64,000 nt of DNA from Streptomyces guryensis. GTDB taxonomy: Bacteria > Actinomycetota > Actinomycetes > Streptomycetales > Streptomycetaceae. Position numbers and translations under genes: made by a program. Within the stretch, counting starts at the first letter, position 1. Each line of letters starts with the position of its first letter. The notes under the pieces were generated by a model that searched no databases, was not told where the DNA came from, and was given only the letters and a program-made list of their open reading frames with translations. Below are positions 51,827-59,737 of this stretch, piece after piece. The stretch spans positions 1 through 64,000 of the forward strand of contig NZ_JAJSBI010000015.1 of NCBI RefSeq assembly GCF_021261325.1, in the 5' to 3' direction.

Positions 51827-52201
51827 ATGAGTGAGCGAGCTCTTCGCGGCACGCGCCTCGTGGTGACCAGCTACGAGACGGACCGCGGCATCGACCTGGC
51901 CCCGCGCCAGGCCGTGGAGTACGCATGCGAGAAGGGGCACCGGTTCGAGATGCCCTTCTCGGTCGAGGCGGAGATCCCGCCGGAGTGGGAGTGCAAGGTC
52001 TGCGGGGCCCAGGCACTCCTCGTTGACGGCGACGGCCCTGAGGAAAAGAAGGCCAAGCCCGCGCGTACACACTGGGACATGCTGATGGAACGGCGCACCC
52101 GCGAGGAACTCGAAGAGGTCCTCGAGGAGCGCCTGGCCGTTCTCCGTTCGGGCGCGATGAACATCGCGGTCCACCCGCGGGACAGCCGCAAGTCGGCCTA
52201 G
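51827..52201 (+). CDS. rbpA: RNA polymerase-binding protein RbpA
   Basis: 124 residues, essentially the S. coelicolor RbpA. Zinc-binding residues C34, H38, C56 and C59 lie in YACEKGHRF and PPEWECKVCG; the C-terminal sigma-interaction helix follows THWDMLMERRTREELEEVLEER. RbpA binds the principal sigma factor and core polymerase, stabilises the open complex and affects basal rifampicin tolerance. Expressed from the SigR promoter at 51739; ends before a strong bidirectional terminator. Confidence 0.97.
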   Translation: MSERALRGTRLVVTSYETDRGIDLAPRQAVEYACEKGHRFEMPFSVEAEIPPEWECKVCGAQALLVDGDGPEEKKAKPARTHWDMLMERRTREELEEVLEERLAVLRSGAMNIAVHPRDSRKSA

Positions 52202-52237
52202 TTCCTGCCGGGGTCGGGCGGACAACAACGACGCAAG

Positions 52238-52283
52238 CGACTGCGGGCGTCCACGTGGAGATTCACGTGGGCGCCCGCAGTCG
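52238..52283. terminator. bidirectional terminator between rbpA and the fxsA-like gene
   Basis: A 20-bp stem (from CGACTGCGGGCG to its mirror CGCCCGCAGTCG, continuing through CCACGTG/CACGTGG) with one G-T pair closes on the 6-base loop GAGATT. It sits between the convergent stops at 52201 and 52309. Confidence 0.9.
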
Positions 52284-52308
52284 TGTGTCCTACGGCGTTC
52301 TCAGCGGG

Positions 52309-52857
52309 TCAGCGGCGGCTTGGGCCCTGCGGGGCGTCTCCGCCCGGCTCGTCCCTGATGACCTCGCCCTGGACGACCTTGCCGTCGGGGCGGTGGATAC
52401 GGGCCTGCTGGAAGGCGTCACCGAAGCTGCCCGCGCCGGCCTCGCGCAGCTTGCGGTCGAGGGTGCGCTCGGTGAAACGGCTCAGGGCCTTCTGGACGGG
52501 GGGGATCAGCAGGAGCAGACCCATCGCGTCCGAGATCAGGCCGGGGATCATCAGGAGCAGCCCGCCGAGCATCAGCAGGCCGTTGCCGCCCCCGCTCTGC
52601 GGGGTGCCGCCGCGCTGCAGCGCCTCGTTCAGGTTCTGGAAGGCGCGTCGGCCCGCCTTCTTGATCACCGCGGCACCGAGCACGAAGCCCGCGAGCAGCA
52701 GCAGAAACACGGTGAACCCGTTCGAGGCGCCCGCGACCACGGTCAGCAGCCAGATCTCCAGCACCAGCCAGGCCGCGACTCCGAGCGGCAGGAAGGTCCG
52801 CAGCCGGGAGCGCCGGGGCCGGGCGGGATACGTGGGGGTCGGAGCACCTGTCGTCAT
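52309..52857 (-). CDS. fxsA: FxsA-family membrane protein
   Basis: 182 residues with membrane helices near 25-45 (LGVAAWLVLEIWLLTVVAGAS), 48-65 and 92-115, and the family marks GAAVIKKAGRRAF and LLMLGGLLLMIPGLISDAMGLLLLIPP. FxsA of E. coli suppresses F-plasmid exclusion of phage T7; the normal role is unknown. Gene order rbpA-fxsA-ppm1 is as I remember in S. coelicolor. ATG at 52857. Confidence 0.88.
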   Translation of the reverse strand: MTTGAPTPTYPARPRRSRLRTFLPLGVAAWLVLEIWLLTVVAGASNGFTVFLLLLAGFVLGAAVIKKAGRRAFQNLNEALQRGGTPQSGGGNGLLMLGGLLLMIPGLISDAMGLLLLIPPVQKALSRFTERTLDRKLREAGAGSFGDAFQQARIHRPDGKVVQGEVIRDEPGGDAPQGPSRR

Positions 52858-52968
52858 GCATCCAGTGTGCCTGGGCCCGGCTCAGCGCGGCATAAGCGAA
52901 TGATCAGCCGATCCTGTGAGACCGTGCGCGGGCCCTACCGTGCGGGCCCGCTGCAGGCGGATGGCGGG

Positions 52969-53763
52969 TCAGGCCTTCTTGGAGCGGCCTGTGACCTTGC
53001 CGACCCGCTCCCCCACGCCCCACACCGTGACCCGCCACAGGGCCTCGACGAGGATGTCGCGGCTCATCTTGGAGTCGCCCAGTTCGCGCTCGACGAAGGT
53101 GATGGGCACCTCGACGACGTGGTAGCCGGCCTTGACCGCGCGGCGGGCCAGGTCGACCTGGAAGCAGTAGCCCTGGGAGGCGACCTCGTCGAGGCCGAGG
53201 CCCTCGAGGGTCTCGCGGCGGAAGGCGCGGTAGCCGCCGGTGATGTCGCGCAGCGGCAGGGCGAGGGCGAGGCGTGAGTAGAGGCTGCCGCCGCGGGAGA
53301 TGAACTCGCGGCTCTTGGGCCAGTTCACGACCCGTCCGCCCGGCACCCAGCGGGAGCCGAGAACCAGGTCGGCGCTCTTGAGCGCGGTGAGCAGCCGGGG
53401 CAGTTCCTCGGGCTGGTGGGAGCCGTCGGCGTCCATCTCGACGAGGACGCCGTAGCCGTTGTCCAGGCCCCAGCGGAAGCCCGCGAGGTAGGCGGCGCCC
53501 AGGCCCTCCTTGCCCTTGCGGTGCAGCACCTGGACGTGGTCGTCCTCGGCGGCCAGTTCGTCTGCCAGCTTGCCGGTGCCGTCGGGGCTGTTGTCGTCGG
53601 CCACGAGGACGTGCGCCTCGGGGACCGCCTTCCGCACCCGGCCGACGATGGACTTGATGTTCTCCGCCTCGTTGTAGGTCGGAATGATCACCAAGGCCGT
53701 GCCGAGCGGGCCGAACTGCCTCCCCTGGGCTTTTGCCGCGAGGGTCCCGTCGCCGTCGTTCAC
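52969..53763 (-). CDS. ppm1: polyprenol monophosphomannose synthase
   Basis: 264 residues, a GT2 glycosyltransferase making polyprenyl-phosphate mannose from GDP-mannose on the cytoplasmic membrane face. Motifs: IPTYNEAENI, ADDNSPDGTG, VEMDADGSHQPEE with D111/D113 as the DxD-type metal site, and GSRWVPGG. Unlike mycobacterial Ppm1 there is no fused acyltransferase domain. In S. coelicolor Ppm1 feeds protein O-mannosylation, needed for phage phiC31 reception. The GTG at 53763 has AAGGGG about 6 bases upstream. Confidence 0.93.
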   Translation of the reverse strand: MNDGDGTLAAKAQGRQFGPLGTALVIIPTYNEAENIKSIVGRVRKAVPEAHVLVADDNSPDGTGKLADELAAEDDHVQVLHRKGKEGLGAAYLAGFRWGLDNGYGVLVEMDADGSHQPEELPRLLTALKSADLVLGSRWVPGGRVVNWPKSREFISRGGSLYSRLALALPLRDITGGYRAFRRETLEGLGLDEVASQGYCFQVDLARRAVKAGYHVVEVPITFVERELGDSKMSRDILVEALWRVTVWGVGERVGKVTGRSKKA

Positions 53764-54298
53764 TGCTGCCCCTTCGTGTCCCGTACGCAGACGTCCACCA
53801 TAGTGGCCACGGCCTGGGATGACGCGGCAGGACGTTCGTATAGTGGTGTCGATTCCACAAGAGCGGGGTAAGAACGCGTTTTCGGGCACATTCGTGAAAC
53901 TACGGATGGGGGCCCGGCGCTCTTCGGGCCGACCTGGGGCCCGCTGGCTGCGGGTCGACCGAGAGCCGTTGTCTACTGAGCCCGGGCCCCACCCGGGTCA
54001 CACCTCCCCGACCGGCCGGAACGTTCCCCCGTCGCGGCGCGGGCGCTGAGCCTGGCTCCCAGTGGCGGTGCCCCGGTGCGGCACACCGTCCCTGACCCAG
54101 TGGCGCTGCGACGAGTGCGGTAGTTCCCCGGTCGGGCGTCCGGTGGTGGACTCGGCCGAACCTACCGGCCCCCTGCCATCGGCTGTCAACAGCCGTTTGA
54201 CCTGCGCATTTTGCATCAATGCCCTGGTCAGGGCGGAGGATACGCAGGTCGTGCGACGCCGTTCGGGACGTCGATCGGCGCCGCGCCACCCCGGGAGA
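53764..54298. other. 535-bp gap upstream of ppm1
   Basis: Two convergent-facing minus-strand genes bracket this gap, so it holds the ppm1 promoter. Close to ppm1, TATACG on the minus strand (about 53832-53837) is a candidate -10. A stem GGCCCG-N8-CGGGCC lies near 53909-53930, and GCCCTG-GT-CAGGGC near 54220. Small ORFs on either strand have poor codon bias and no ribosome site, so no gene is called. Confidence 0.45.
54159..54189 (-). promoter_or_regulatory. candidate distal promoter facing ppm1
   Basis: On the minus strand TTGACA (54184-54189) is followed by TAGGTT (54159-54164) after 19 bases. If used it would give a 390-base leader on ppm1, which contains the 6-bp stem near 53909-53930, or an independent small RNA. 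The spacing is slightly long. Confidence 0.35.
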
Positions 54299-55900
54299 TC
54301 ACTCGCCCGGCCGTACGAACACCGTCCGCCCGCCGACCACGGTGCGCAGACAGACGGGCAGGTCGCGGCCGGGGCTGAGGTCGGGCAGGCCGGGGGTGCC
54401 GGAGCGGGGGTCGGTGGACCAGCGGGCGACCCGGTCGTCGGGCGCCTGGACCACCAGTTCGTCGGTGCGCCACACCGCGTAGTCGGCGGGTGCGCCCGGC
54501 ACCAGGACGCCCGCGTCGTCCCGCCCGATGGCCCGCCAGCCGCCACGTGTGTGGGCGGTGAAGGCCGCGCGCACCGAGACGCGGTGCTCGGGCGTGCGGT
54601 GGAAGGCGGCGGCGCGGACCGTGCCCCACGGATCGAGTGGCGTGACCGGGCTGTCGGAACCGAACGCGAGCGGGACGCCGGCCCGCAGCAGGGCCGCGAA
54701 CGGGTTCAGGGTGCGCGCCCGGCCGGCGCCCAGGCGCTGGGCGTACATACCGTCCTCGCCACCCCACAGCGCGTCGAAGGCCGGCTGAACGGAGGCGGTC
54801 AGGCCCAGGTCGGCGAAGGCCGCGATCGTCTCGGGTGTGAGCATCTCGGCGTGCTCCACGCGGTGGCGGGCGGCGCGCACACGGGCGAGGCCGACCTTCT
54901 CGGCAGCGGCGCGCACACCGTCGACGACGGTGGTCACGGCCGCGTCGCCGATCGCGTGGAAGCCCGCCTGGAGGCCGGCCTCGGTGCAGGCCACGACGTG
55001 TGCGGCCACCGCGGCGGCATCCAGGTAGGCGCGGCCCGTGTGGTCGGCGTCGGTGTACGGCGTGTGCAGACAGGCGGTGTGCGAGCCGAGGGCGCCGTCG
55101 ACGAAGAGGTCACCAGCGGCACCGGCCGCGCCCAGTGCGCGCGCCTTCGCCACGTCCTGTTCGGCCCAGTAGCCGATCACTCGCGGCCCCGTCTCCTGGG
55201 CCGCGAGCCGGAGCAGACCGGTGAAGTCGTCCTCGGAGGAGATCTCCGGTCCGGCGCACTCGTGGACGGAGCCGATACCGAGGGAGGCGGCGTGCGCGAG
55301 CGCGGTGCGCTGGGCCTCGGCGCGCTGGGCCGGCGTCACGGCTGCGAACGCGGCGGCGCGCACGGCGTGATGGGCGTCGGCGGTCAGCGGGCCGTCCACC
55401 GTGCCGAGACCGGCGGTCAGGTCGAGCAGGGCCGTGGTGACGACCGCCGAGTGGACGTCGATACGGGACAGATAGAGGGGGCGCCCCGCGGCGGCCTCGT
55501 CCAGTTCCGTGCGCGTCGGGGGGCGGCCGCCGGGCCAGCGGGAGGCGTCCCAGCCGTGCCCCAGGAGCACCTTGTCCTGCGGACGGGCCGTCGCGAAGTC
55601 CCGTACCAGGGCGAGGGCCGCCTCCAGGGAGGGCGCGTCGGACAGGTCGAGCCCGGTGAGCGCGAGGCCGGTGGAGGTGGTGTGCACATGGGCGTCGGCG
55701 AAGGCCGGGGTGACGAGGGCGCCGTCCAGGTCGACCACCTCGTCGACACCGTCCGCGAAGGCGTCCGCAGCACCCTCCGAGCCGACCCAGGCGACCAGGC
55801 CGCGCTCCACGACCATCGCGGTCGCGAAGGGATCGGCGGGGCTGTGGACCTCTCCGCGGCGGAGCAGGACGGTCTTCGGCTCGGGGCTGCGCTCACTCAT
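54299..55900 (-). CDS. YtcJ-like amidohydrolase (amidohydrolase family 3)
   Basis: 533 residues of the metal-dependent amidohydrolase superfamily. Metal and catalytic segments: TPAFADAHVHTTSTG, VLLGHGWDASRWPGG, QAGFHAIGDAAVTTVVDG, RHRVEHAEML and LAFGSDSPVTPLDPWGT. YtcJ-type enzymes often carry N-substituted formamide or exoenzyme activities; substrate unknown. Cytosolic. Starts 481 bp from the Lrp gene only after its stop; both are on the minus strand with 77 bp between them (55901-55977). Confidence 0.87.
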   Translation of the reverse strand: MSERSPEPKTVLLRRGEVHSPADPFATAMVVERGLVAWVGSEGAADAFADGVDEVVDLDGALVTPAFADAHVHTTSTGLALTGLDLSDAPSLEAALALVRDFATARPQDKVLLGHGWDASRWPGGRPPTRTELDEAAAGRPLYLSRIDVHSAVVTTALLDLTAGLGTVDGPLTADAHHAVRAAAFAAVTPAQRAEAQRTALAHAASLGIGSVHECAGPEISSEDDFTGLLRLAAQETGPRVIGYWAEQDVAKARALGAAGAAGDLFVDGALGSHTACLHTPYTDADHTGRAYLDAAAVAAHVVACTEAGLQAGFHAIGDAAVTTVVDGVRAAAEKVGLARVRAARHRVEHAEMLTPETIAAFADLGLTASVQPAFDALWGGEDGMYAQRLGAGRARTLNPFAALLRAGVPLAFGSDSPVTPLDPWGTVRAAAFHRTPEHRVSVRAAFTAHTRGGWRAIGRDDAGVLVPGAPADYAVWRTDELVVQAPDDRVARWSTDPRSGTPGLPDLSPGRDLPVCLRTVVGGRTVFVRPGE

Positions 55901-55977
55901 GGGGAACAGTCTCGCGCCTCACCGGGACCGCCCGGTACGCAGGTCCGCCTTGGCCCGGCCGTCCTGCCCACGGGCGG

Positions 55978-56418
55978 TCAGATCCGCGGCGGCCGTGCCT
56001 CGTACGGCGTGGAGAGGACCACCGTCGTGCGCGTCGAGACGCCCGCCAGCGTGCGCAGGCGCGCCAGCAGTTCCTCCAGCTCGTGCGGCGTGGCCACCCG
56101 GACCTTCAGGATGTAGTTCTCCTCGCCCGCGACGCTGTGGCAGGCCTCGATCTCGGGGACCCCGGCCAGACGGTCCGCGATGTCGTCGGGGGCGCTGGGG
56201 TCGAACGGTTTGACCGAGATGAACGCGGTCATGGGCAGCCCGACGGCCTCCGGGTCGACCACCGCGGCGTAGCCGCGGATGACGCCACGCTGTTCCAGCC
56301 GGCGCACCCGCTGGTGCACGGCCGACGTGGACAGACCCGTGGCCTTGCCCAGGTCTGTGTAACTCATCCGCCCGTCCTTGACGAGCAGCTGCACGATTTG
56401 ACGGTCCAGCTCCTCCAT
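55978..56418 (-). CDS. Lrp/AsnC-family regulator
   Basis: 146 residues: helix-turn-helix near 8-45 (MSYTDLGKATGLSTSAVHQRVRRLEQRGVI) and an RAM-type ligand domain (ISVKPFDPSAPDDIADRLAG and EENYILKVRVATPHELEELL). Probably responds to an amino acid. ATG at 56418 with AGG about 9 bases upstream; an upstream extension exists but lacks a ribosome site. Lies upstream of the amidohydrolase gene in transcription and may control it. Confidence 0.9.
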   Translation of the reverse strand: MEELDRQIVQLLVKDGRMSYTDLGKATGLSTSAVHQRVRRLEQRGVIRGYAAVVDPEAVGLPMTAFISVKPFDPSAPDDIADRLAGVPEIEACHSVAGEENYILKVRVATPHELEELLARLRTLAGVSTRTTVVLSTPYEARPPRI

Positions 56419-56694
56419 GACGCAAGAACCTACAGTGCGCTTGATCTCCTCGGATACCTGAGCCGTCCAGGTCATACCCGCTTTGTGATGTGCCCGAGAG
56501 CTGCCCGTGAGCCGCCTGTGGGCCGCCTCAGGGACAAACGTCCGCCCCGGGCACCTGCGGGCGGCATGTGACGAAGGACACAGCCGCCGAGACGTCTCCG
56601 TGATGCTCTCGTGATTACCGCCCAGACGGGACGGGAAGTGCTTGCTGTGGTCGAGGCCGCAGTGCCCGAACGGCCCACCCGAGGGGGAGAATCC

Positions 56695-57129
56695 ATGCAG
56701 AGTCTTAAGCGCCCTGGTCGTACCGCACCCAAGCGGCTCCAGGCGGTCGTCGAGCCCGAGCCGGAGGGTGTCGAACCCGACGCCTTCGAGGACGAACTCG
56801 ACGCGTACGACACCTTCGAGATGTACCGGGTGATCTGCCCGGACTGCACGCAGCCCATCGCGCTGCTCGCGGACGAGGAGGCCCTGCCGGAGCACGCGCT
56901 GTGCGCCTCGCCGTGGAACCCGTTCGGCCTCACGGTCTGCGCCGGAACCGGCCGCAGGGCGGCCGAGGCCCGCTCCGCGGACGAGTCGGCCGAGCCCCAG
57001 GAGCAGGACACGGCCCTGCTGTTGACGCTCCCCCAGGGACTCGACTGGCGGACGCAGCCGTTCTCGCACGTCGGCGGGCCGGGTTCGCGCCCGATGCGCG
57101 TACCGGCGATGCGCCGTCAGGCCGCCTGA
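56695..57129 (+). CDS. hypothetical protein with cysteine-containing zinc-like module
   Basis: 144 residues from the ATG at 56695, preceded by GAGGGGGAG (5 bases). An acidic N-terminus (EPEPEGVEPDAFEDELDAYD) is followed by VICPDCTQPIALL and later HALCASPW and GLTVCAG, giving a CxxC plus a spaced C-x(n)-C that could bind zinc. Family not recognised; looks like a conserved actinobacterial small protein. Ends 10 bp before the convergent phosphotransferase gene. Confidence 0.75.
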   Translation: MQSLKRPGRTAPKRLQAVVEPEPEGVEPDAFEDELDAYDTFEMYRVICPDCTQPIALLADEEALPEHALCASPWNPFGLTVCAGTGRRAAEARSADESAEPQEQDTALLLTLPQGLDWRTQPFSHVGGPGSRPMRVPAMRRQAA

Positions 57130-57139
57130 ACCGCCTCGC

Positions 57140-58237
57140 TCAACTCCAGTAGCTGCCCTGCACCATGGCCCGCAGACTGTCGTGGTGCAGGATCAGTGTG
57201 TCCGGATCCGCCGGCACGGCGGCCTCTGCGAAGTGCACCTGCCGGTAGGCGATCCGCAGCATGACGATCGCGTGCCGCAGCGCGGCGTACAGGGTGTGGA
57301 AGTCCATGTCGCGCGGTGTGTGGCCGGTGAGTTCGGCGTAGCGGGCCTCGACCCGGTCGCGGCGCAGGAAGTCCGGGAGACCGTGCTGGCCGAAGGCGAC
57401 CGTCAGGTCCTGGAAGAAGCGGTGCAGATAGACGGTCCAGCCGAGGTCGACCTCGCGCGGGGCCAGTGCCGCCATCTCCCAGTCCAGGACCGCGGCGGGG
57501 TCGAAGCCGTCGTAGACGACGTTCCCGATGCGTGCGTCGCCCCAGTTGAGTACCGGTGTGCCCGGAGCGCTGGGCCAGAGTTCCTCCAGCCGGTCGAACG
57601 CGGTCTCTATGAGCGGTGAGCGCTCGCGCCCGTCGACGACCCAGTCGTAGTAGGCGCGTTGGGCGGTGACATGGCGGCGCAAGGCGTCGCCCTCGCCCGG
57701 GAGGGCGAGGAACTCGGCCTTCGTGGGCGGCACTTGGTCGTGCAGTCGGGCCAGCAGCCCGATCGAGGCGGCCTCCAGATGCTCGCGCTCGGCGTCGCCG
57801 GCCGCGTGCAGCCAGTTGCCCGCGTACGTGTAGGGCATGACGTCGGGCGGCACGCGCCCCTCGACGCGCTCCATCACGAAGAACGGCGCCCCGAGCGGGC
57901 CGGGATCCTCCTCCAGCCACAGCACCCTCGGCACCGGCAGATCCGAGTGCTCCGCCACGACGCGCATCGTGCGGTACTGGCGTGGCATGTCGTACACCGG
58001 GAAGACGGTGTACGCCGCCGGGTCCGCCGCGAGCCTCAACACGCAGGCCCGCACCGGCGGTTGAGGGTGTTCGATGTCGAAGAGCAGGGTTTCGCTGGAC
58101 ATGCCGTTGGACTCGGGGACGGTGACGCCTACCGCCCTGGCGCCGGGCAGGCGGGTGGAGAGCCAGGCGGTGAGGCGGCGGGCCAGGTCCTCCGGGTCGC
58201 GGGTGCTGGTGCGGGGGCGGGGCGCAGTGGGTGCCAT
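57140..58237 (-). CDS. aminoglycoside phosphotransferase (APH)-like family protein
   Basis: 365 residues with the kinase-like APH fold seen also in ACAD10/11: VLRLAADPAAYTVFPVYDMPRQY, the P-loop substitute region and the catalytic LNWGDARIGNVVYDGFDPAAVLDWEMAALAP (Brenner-like D and metal DxD in DWE). Such proteins phosphorylate small hydroxyl compounds; they are not necessarily resistance genes. ATG at 58237 with AGGTGG 8 bases upstream. It starts 12 bp after the stop of the next gene, so it is in an operon with it. Confidence 0.83.
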   Translation of the reverse strand: MAPTAPRPRTSTRDPEDLARRLTAWLSTRLPGARAVGVTVPESNGMSSETLLFDIEHPQPPVRACVLRLAADPAAYTVFPVYDMPRQYRTMRVVAEHSDLPVPRVLWLEEDPGPLGAPFFVMERVEGRVPPDVMPYTYAGNWLHAAGDAEREHLEAASIGLLARLHDQVPPTKAEFLALPGEGDALRRHVTAQRAYYDWVVDGRERSPLIETAFDRLEELWPSAPGTPVLNWGDARIGNVVYDGFDPAAVLDWEMAALAPREVDLGWTVYLHRFFQDLTVAFGQHGLPDFLRRDRVEARYAELTGHTPRDMDFHTLYAALRHAIVMLRIAYRQVHFAEAAVPADPDTLILHHDSLRAMVQGSYWS

Positions 58238-58249
58238 GTCACATACCAC

Positions 58250-59350
58250 CTACGGTGCGACCGAGTTGAAGTCCGTGAACCCGCTCGGATCGTGCCGTCC
58301 GAACGATCCGTGCTCGAAGATGCCGTACCCGACCCGCCCGTCCAGCCGGAAGCGGGCGGCATGGTCGGTGACCCCGTAGGCGGCCTGGGCGTGCGGCTGC
58401 GTCAGGTCGTACGTACGGCGGTCGGTCCAGCCGCGGCCCCGCCAGGTGCCGTGCTGCCAGTCGTCGGCGGGCGGGTAACCGGCGCCGATGGCGAGCGGCG
58501 AGGAAGTGAGGATCTCGACCTCCAGTTCCTGCGGTTTACGCAGGTCGCCGAGGTGGATGAGGGCGCGGCCCGGGTGGCGGGTACCCGAGCGGTAGGTGAT
58601 CTCGGTCTGGGGCCAGCCCAGTTGACGGTCTCGGTGGCCGAGCCGCACGAGAGTGGCGTCGTTCAGGGAGCGGTAGCCGTCGGCGTCCTCCTGGACGACG
58701 ACCATGAGGAAGCGGTCCTCGAAGCGGACCGGGCACCACAGCCAGTGAAAGCCCTCGGTCGGGTGCTCCTCCGCCAGGCGACCGCCCTCCTCCCCCGGTA
58801 CGGGCCGCACGCCCCAGCTGCGGTCGCGGGTGCCGGTCCACTCGTCGGCGGTGACCCGGAACTCCTCACCCGCGGCGCGGATCACGCCCTCCACCCCGCC
58901 CGCCTGGACGAAGCGGCGCCCTTCGAGGGTGAGCCGGTCGCCGCGGCGCTGGAGGTGGTGGGGTTCCCACAGGGCGGGGAAGTCGGCGGTCCAGGTGAGG
59001 TCGTACGACAGCAAGTCGTCGTCCGCCGTCAGCCGCAGTCGCCGCAGCGGCTCCTCGACCTCGATCCCGAGCGGACCGACGGCGAGCCGCATGCGGTCCT
59101 CGCCGAGGGCGTCCGAGGCGCGCACCGCGTGCAGGTCGTCCCCGGTCCGCAGGGTCGCGTACGCGTCGATCACACCGAGGTTGGGGTACACCCCGAGACC
59201 CGCGATGAGCAGCGCGCGCCCCTCGTGGTCGAGGACGTGGAAGATGCAGCGGTCGTAGGCGTTCCGGTCTCCGGTCGCCATGTGCTTCATGGACAGCGGG
59301 ACCTGGTGCACGGGGTACTCGTCGAGTGGTACGGGGCGGTCGTCGGCCAC
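58250..59350 (-). CDS. lipocalin-like hypothetical protein paired with the APH-like kinase
   Basis: 366 residues, mostly predicted beta: DRPVPLDEYPVHQVPLS, then alternating strands such as LLSYDLTWTADFP, RRGDRLTLEGRRFVQAGG and GTRDRSWGVRPVPGEEGG; W and G/H patterns resemble the duplicated beta-barrel of CrtC/diels-alderase-like proteins, often paired with APH-like kinases. GTG at 59350 with GGAGG 7 bases upstream. A palindrome CTGACG-N3-CGTCAG lies 27 bp further upstream. Exact activity unknown. Confidence 0.75.
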   Translation of the reverse strand: MADDRPVPLDEYPVHQVPLSMKHMATGDRNAYDRCIFHVLDHEGRALLIAGLGVYPNLGVIDAYATLRTGDDLHAVRASDALGEDRMRLAVGPLGIEVEEPLRRLRLTADDDLLSYDLTWTADFPALWEPHHLQRRGDRLTLEGRRFVQAGGVEGVIRAAGEEFRVTADEWTGTRDRSWGVRPVPGEEGGRLAEEHPTEGFHWLWCPVRFEDRFLMVVVQEDADGYRSLNDATLVRLGHRDRQLGWPQTEITYRSGTRHPGRALIHLGDLRKPQELEVEILTSSPLAIGAGYPPADDWQHGTWRGRGWTDRRTYDLTQPHAQAAYGVTDHAARFRLDGRVGYGIFEHGSFGRHDPSGFTDFNSVAP

Positions 59351-59376
59351 GCCAAACCTCCCTGGAGACGGCTGAG

Positions 59377-59391
59377 CTGACGGTACGTCAG
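59377..59391. promoter_or_regulatory. inverted repeat CTGACG-N3-CGTCAG upstream of the APH/lipocalin operon
   Basis: CTGACG-GTA-CGTCAG repeats exactly the arms of the site at 12377-12391 and has the same distance class to its start codon (27 bp versus 21 bp). Two identical 12-base arms in the same geometry argue for one regulator controlling both operons. Confidence 0.6.
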
Positions 59392-59557
59392 GCAGCTGGC
59401 CGAGACCAGAGAGGGAGCCGGACGTCCGGGAACTCACGCTCGATTCCGCGGATGGGTGACCTGTCCGCGTACCTCCGCGTTGCCCTGGTATGACCCCCAC
59501 CTATTCCGTGATCGGGCGTCAGCGCCGCGTGTTCGTTCCGCCCCCGCAGGAACGGTT

Positions 59558-59737
59558 GTGCCGGTGCCGCCGCATCTGCAGGATCCGCCGATCTACCGCG
59601 ACCTGATGCGGGCCTGGGCCGACCGGGGCCGCACCCTGCCGGGCCGCCACGACCCGGAGTGGATCAGGCTGGCGGCCCCGCAGGTCACCAGAGGCCAGTT
59701 CAGCGCGTTTCAGGACCCGCGAGGTGACGGGCGATGA
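59558..59737 (+). CDS. small conserved-looking hypothetical protein
   Basis: 59 residues from a GTG with AGGA 6 bases upstream. The sequence is proline-, arginine- and aspartate-rich with DPPIYRDLMRAWADRGRTLPGR and DPEWIRLAA. I believe similar small proteins exist in Streptomyces, but this is from memory. Its 3' end overlaps the acyl-CoA dehydrogenase stop region on the other strand by 38 bases. Confidence 0.5.
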   Translation: MPVPPHLQDPPIYRDLMRAWADRGRTLPGRHDPEWIRLAAPQVTRGQFSAFQDPRGDGR

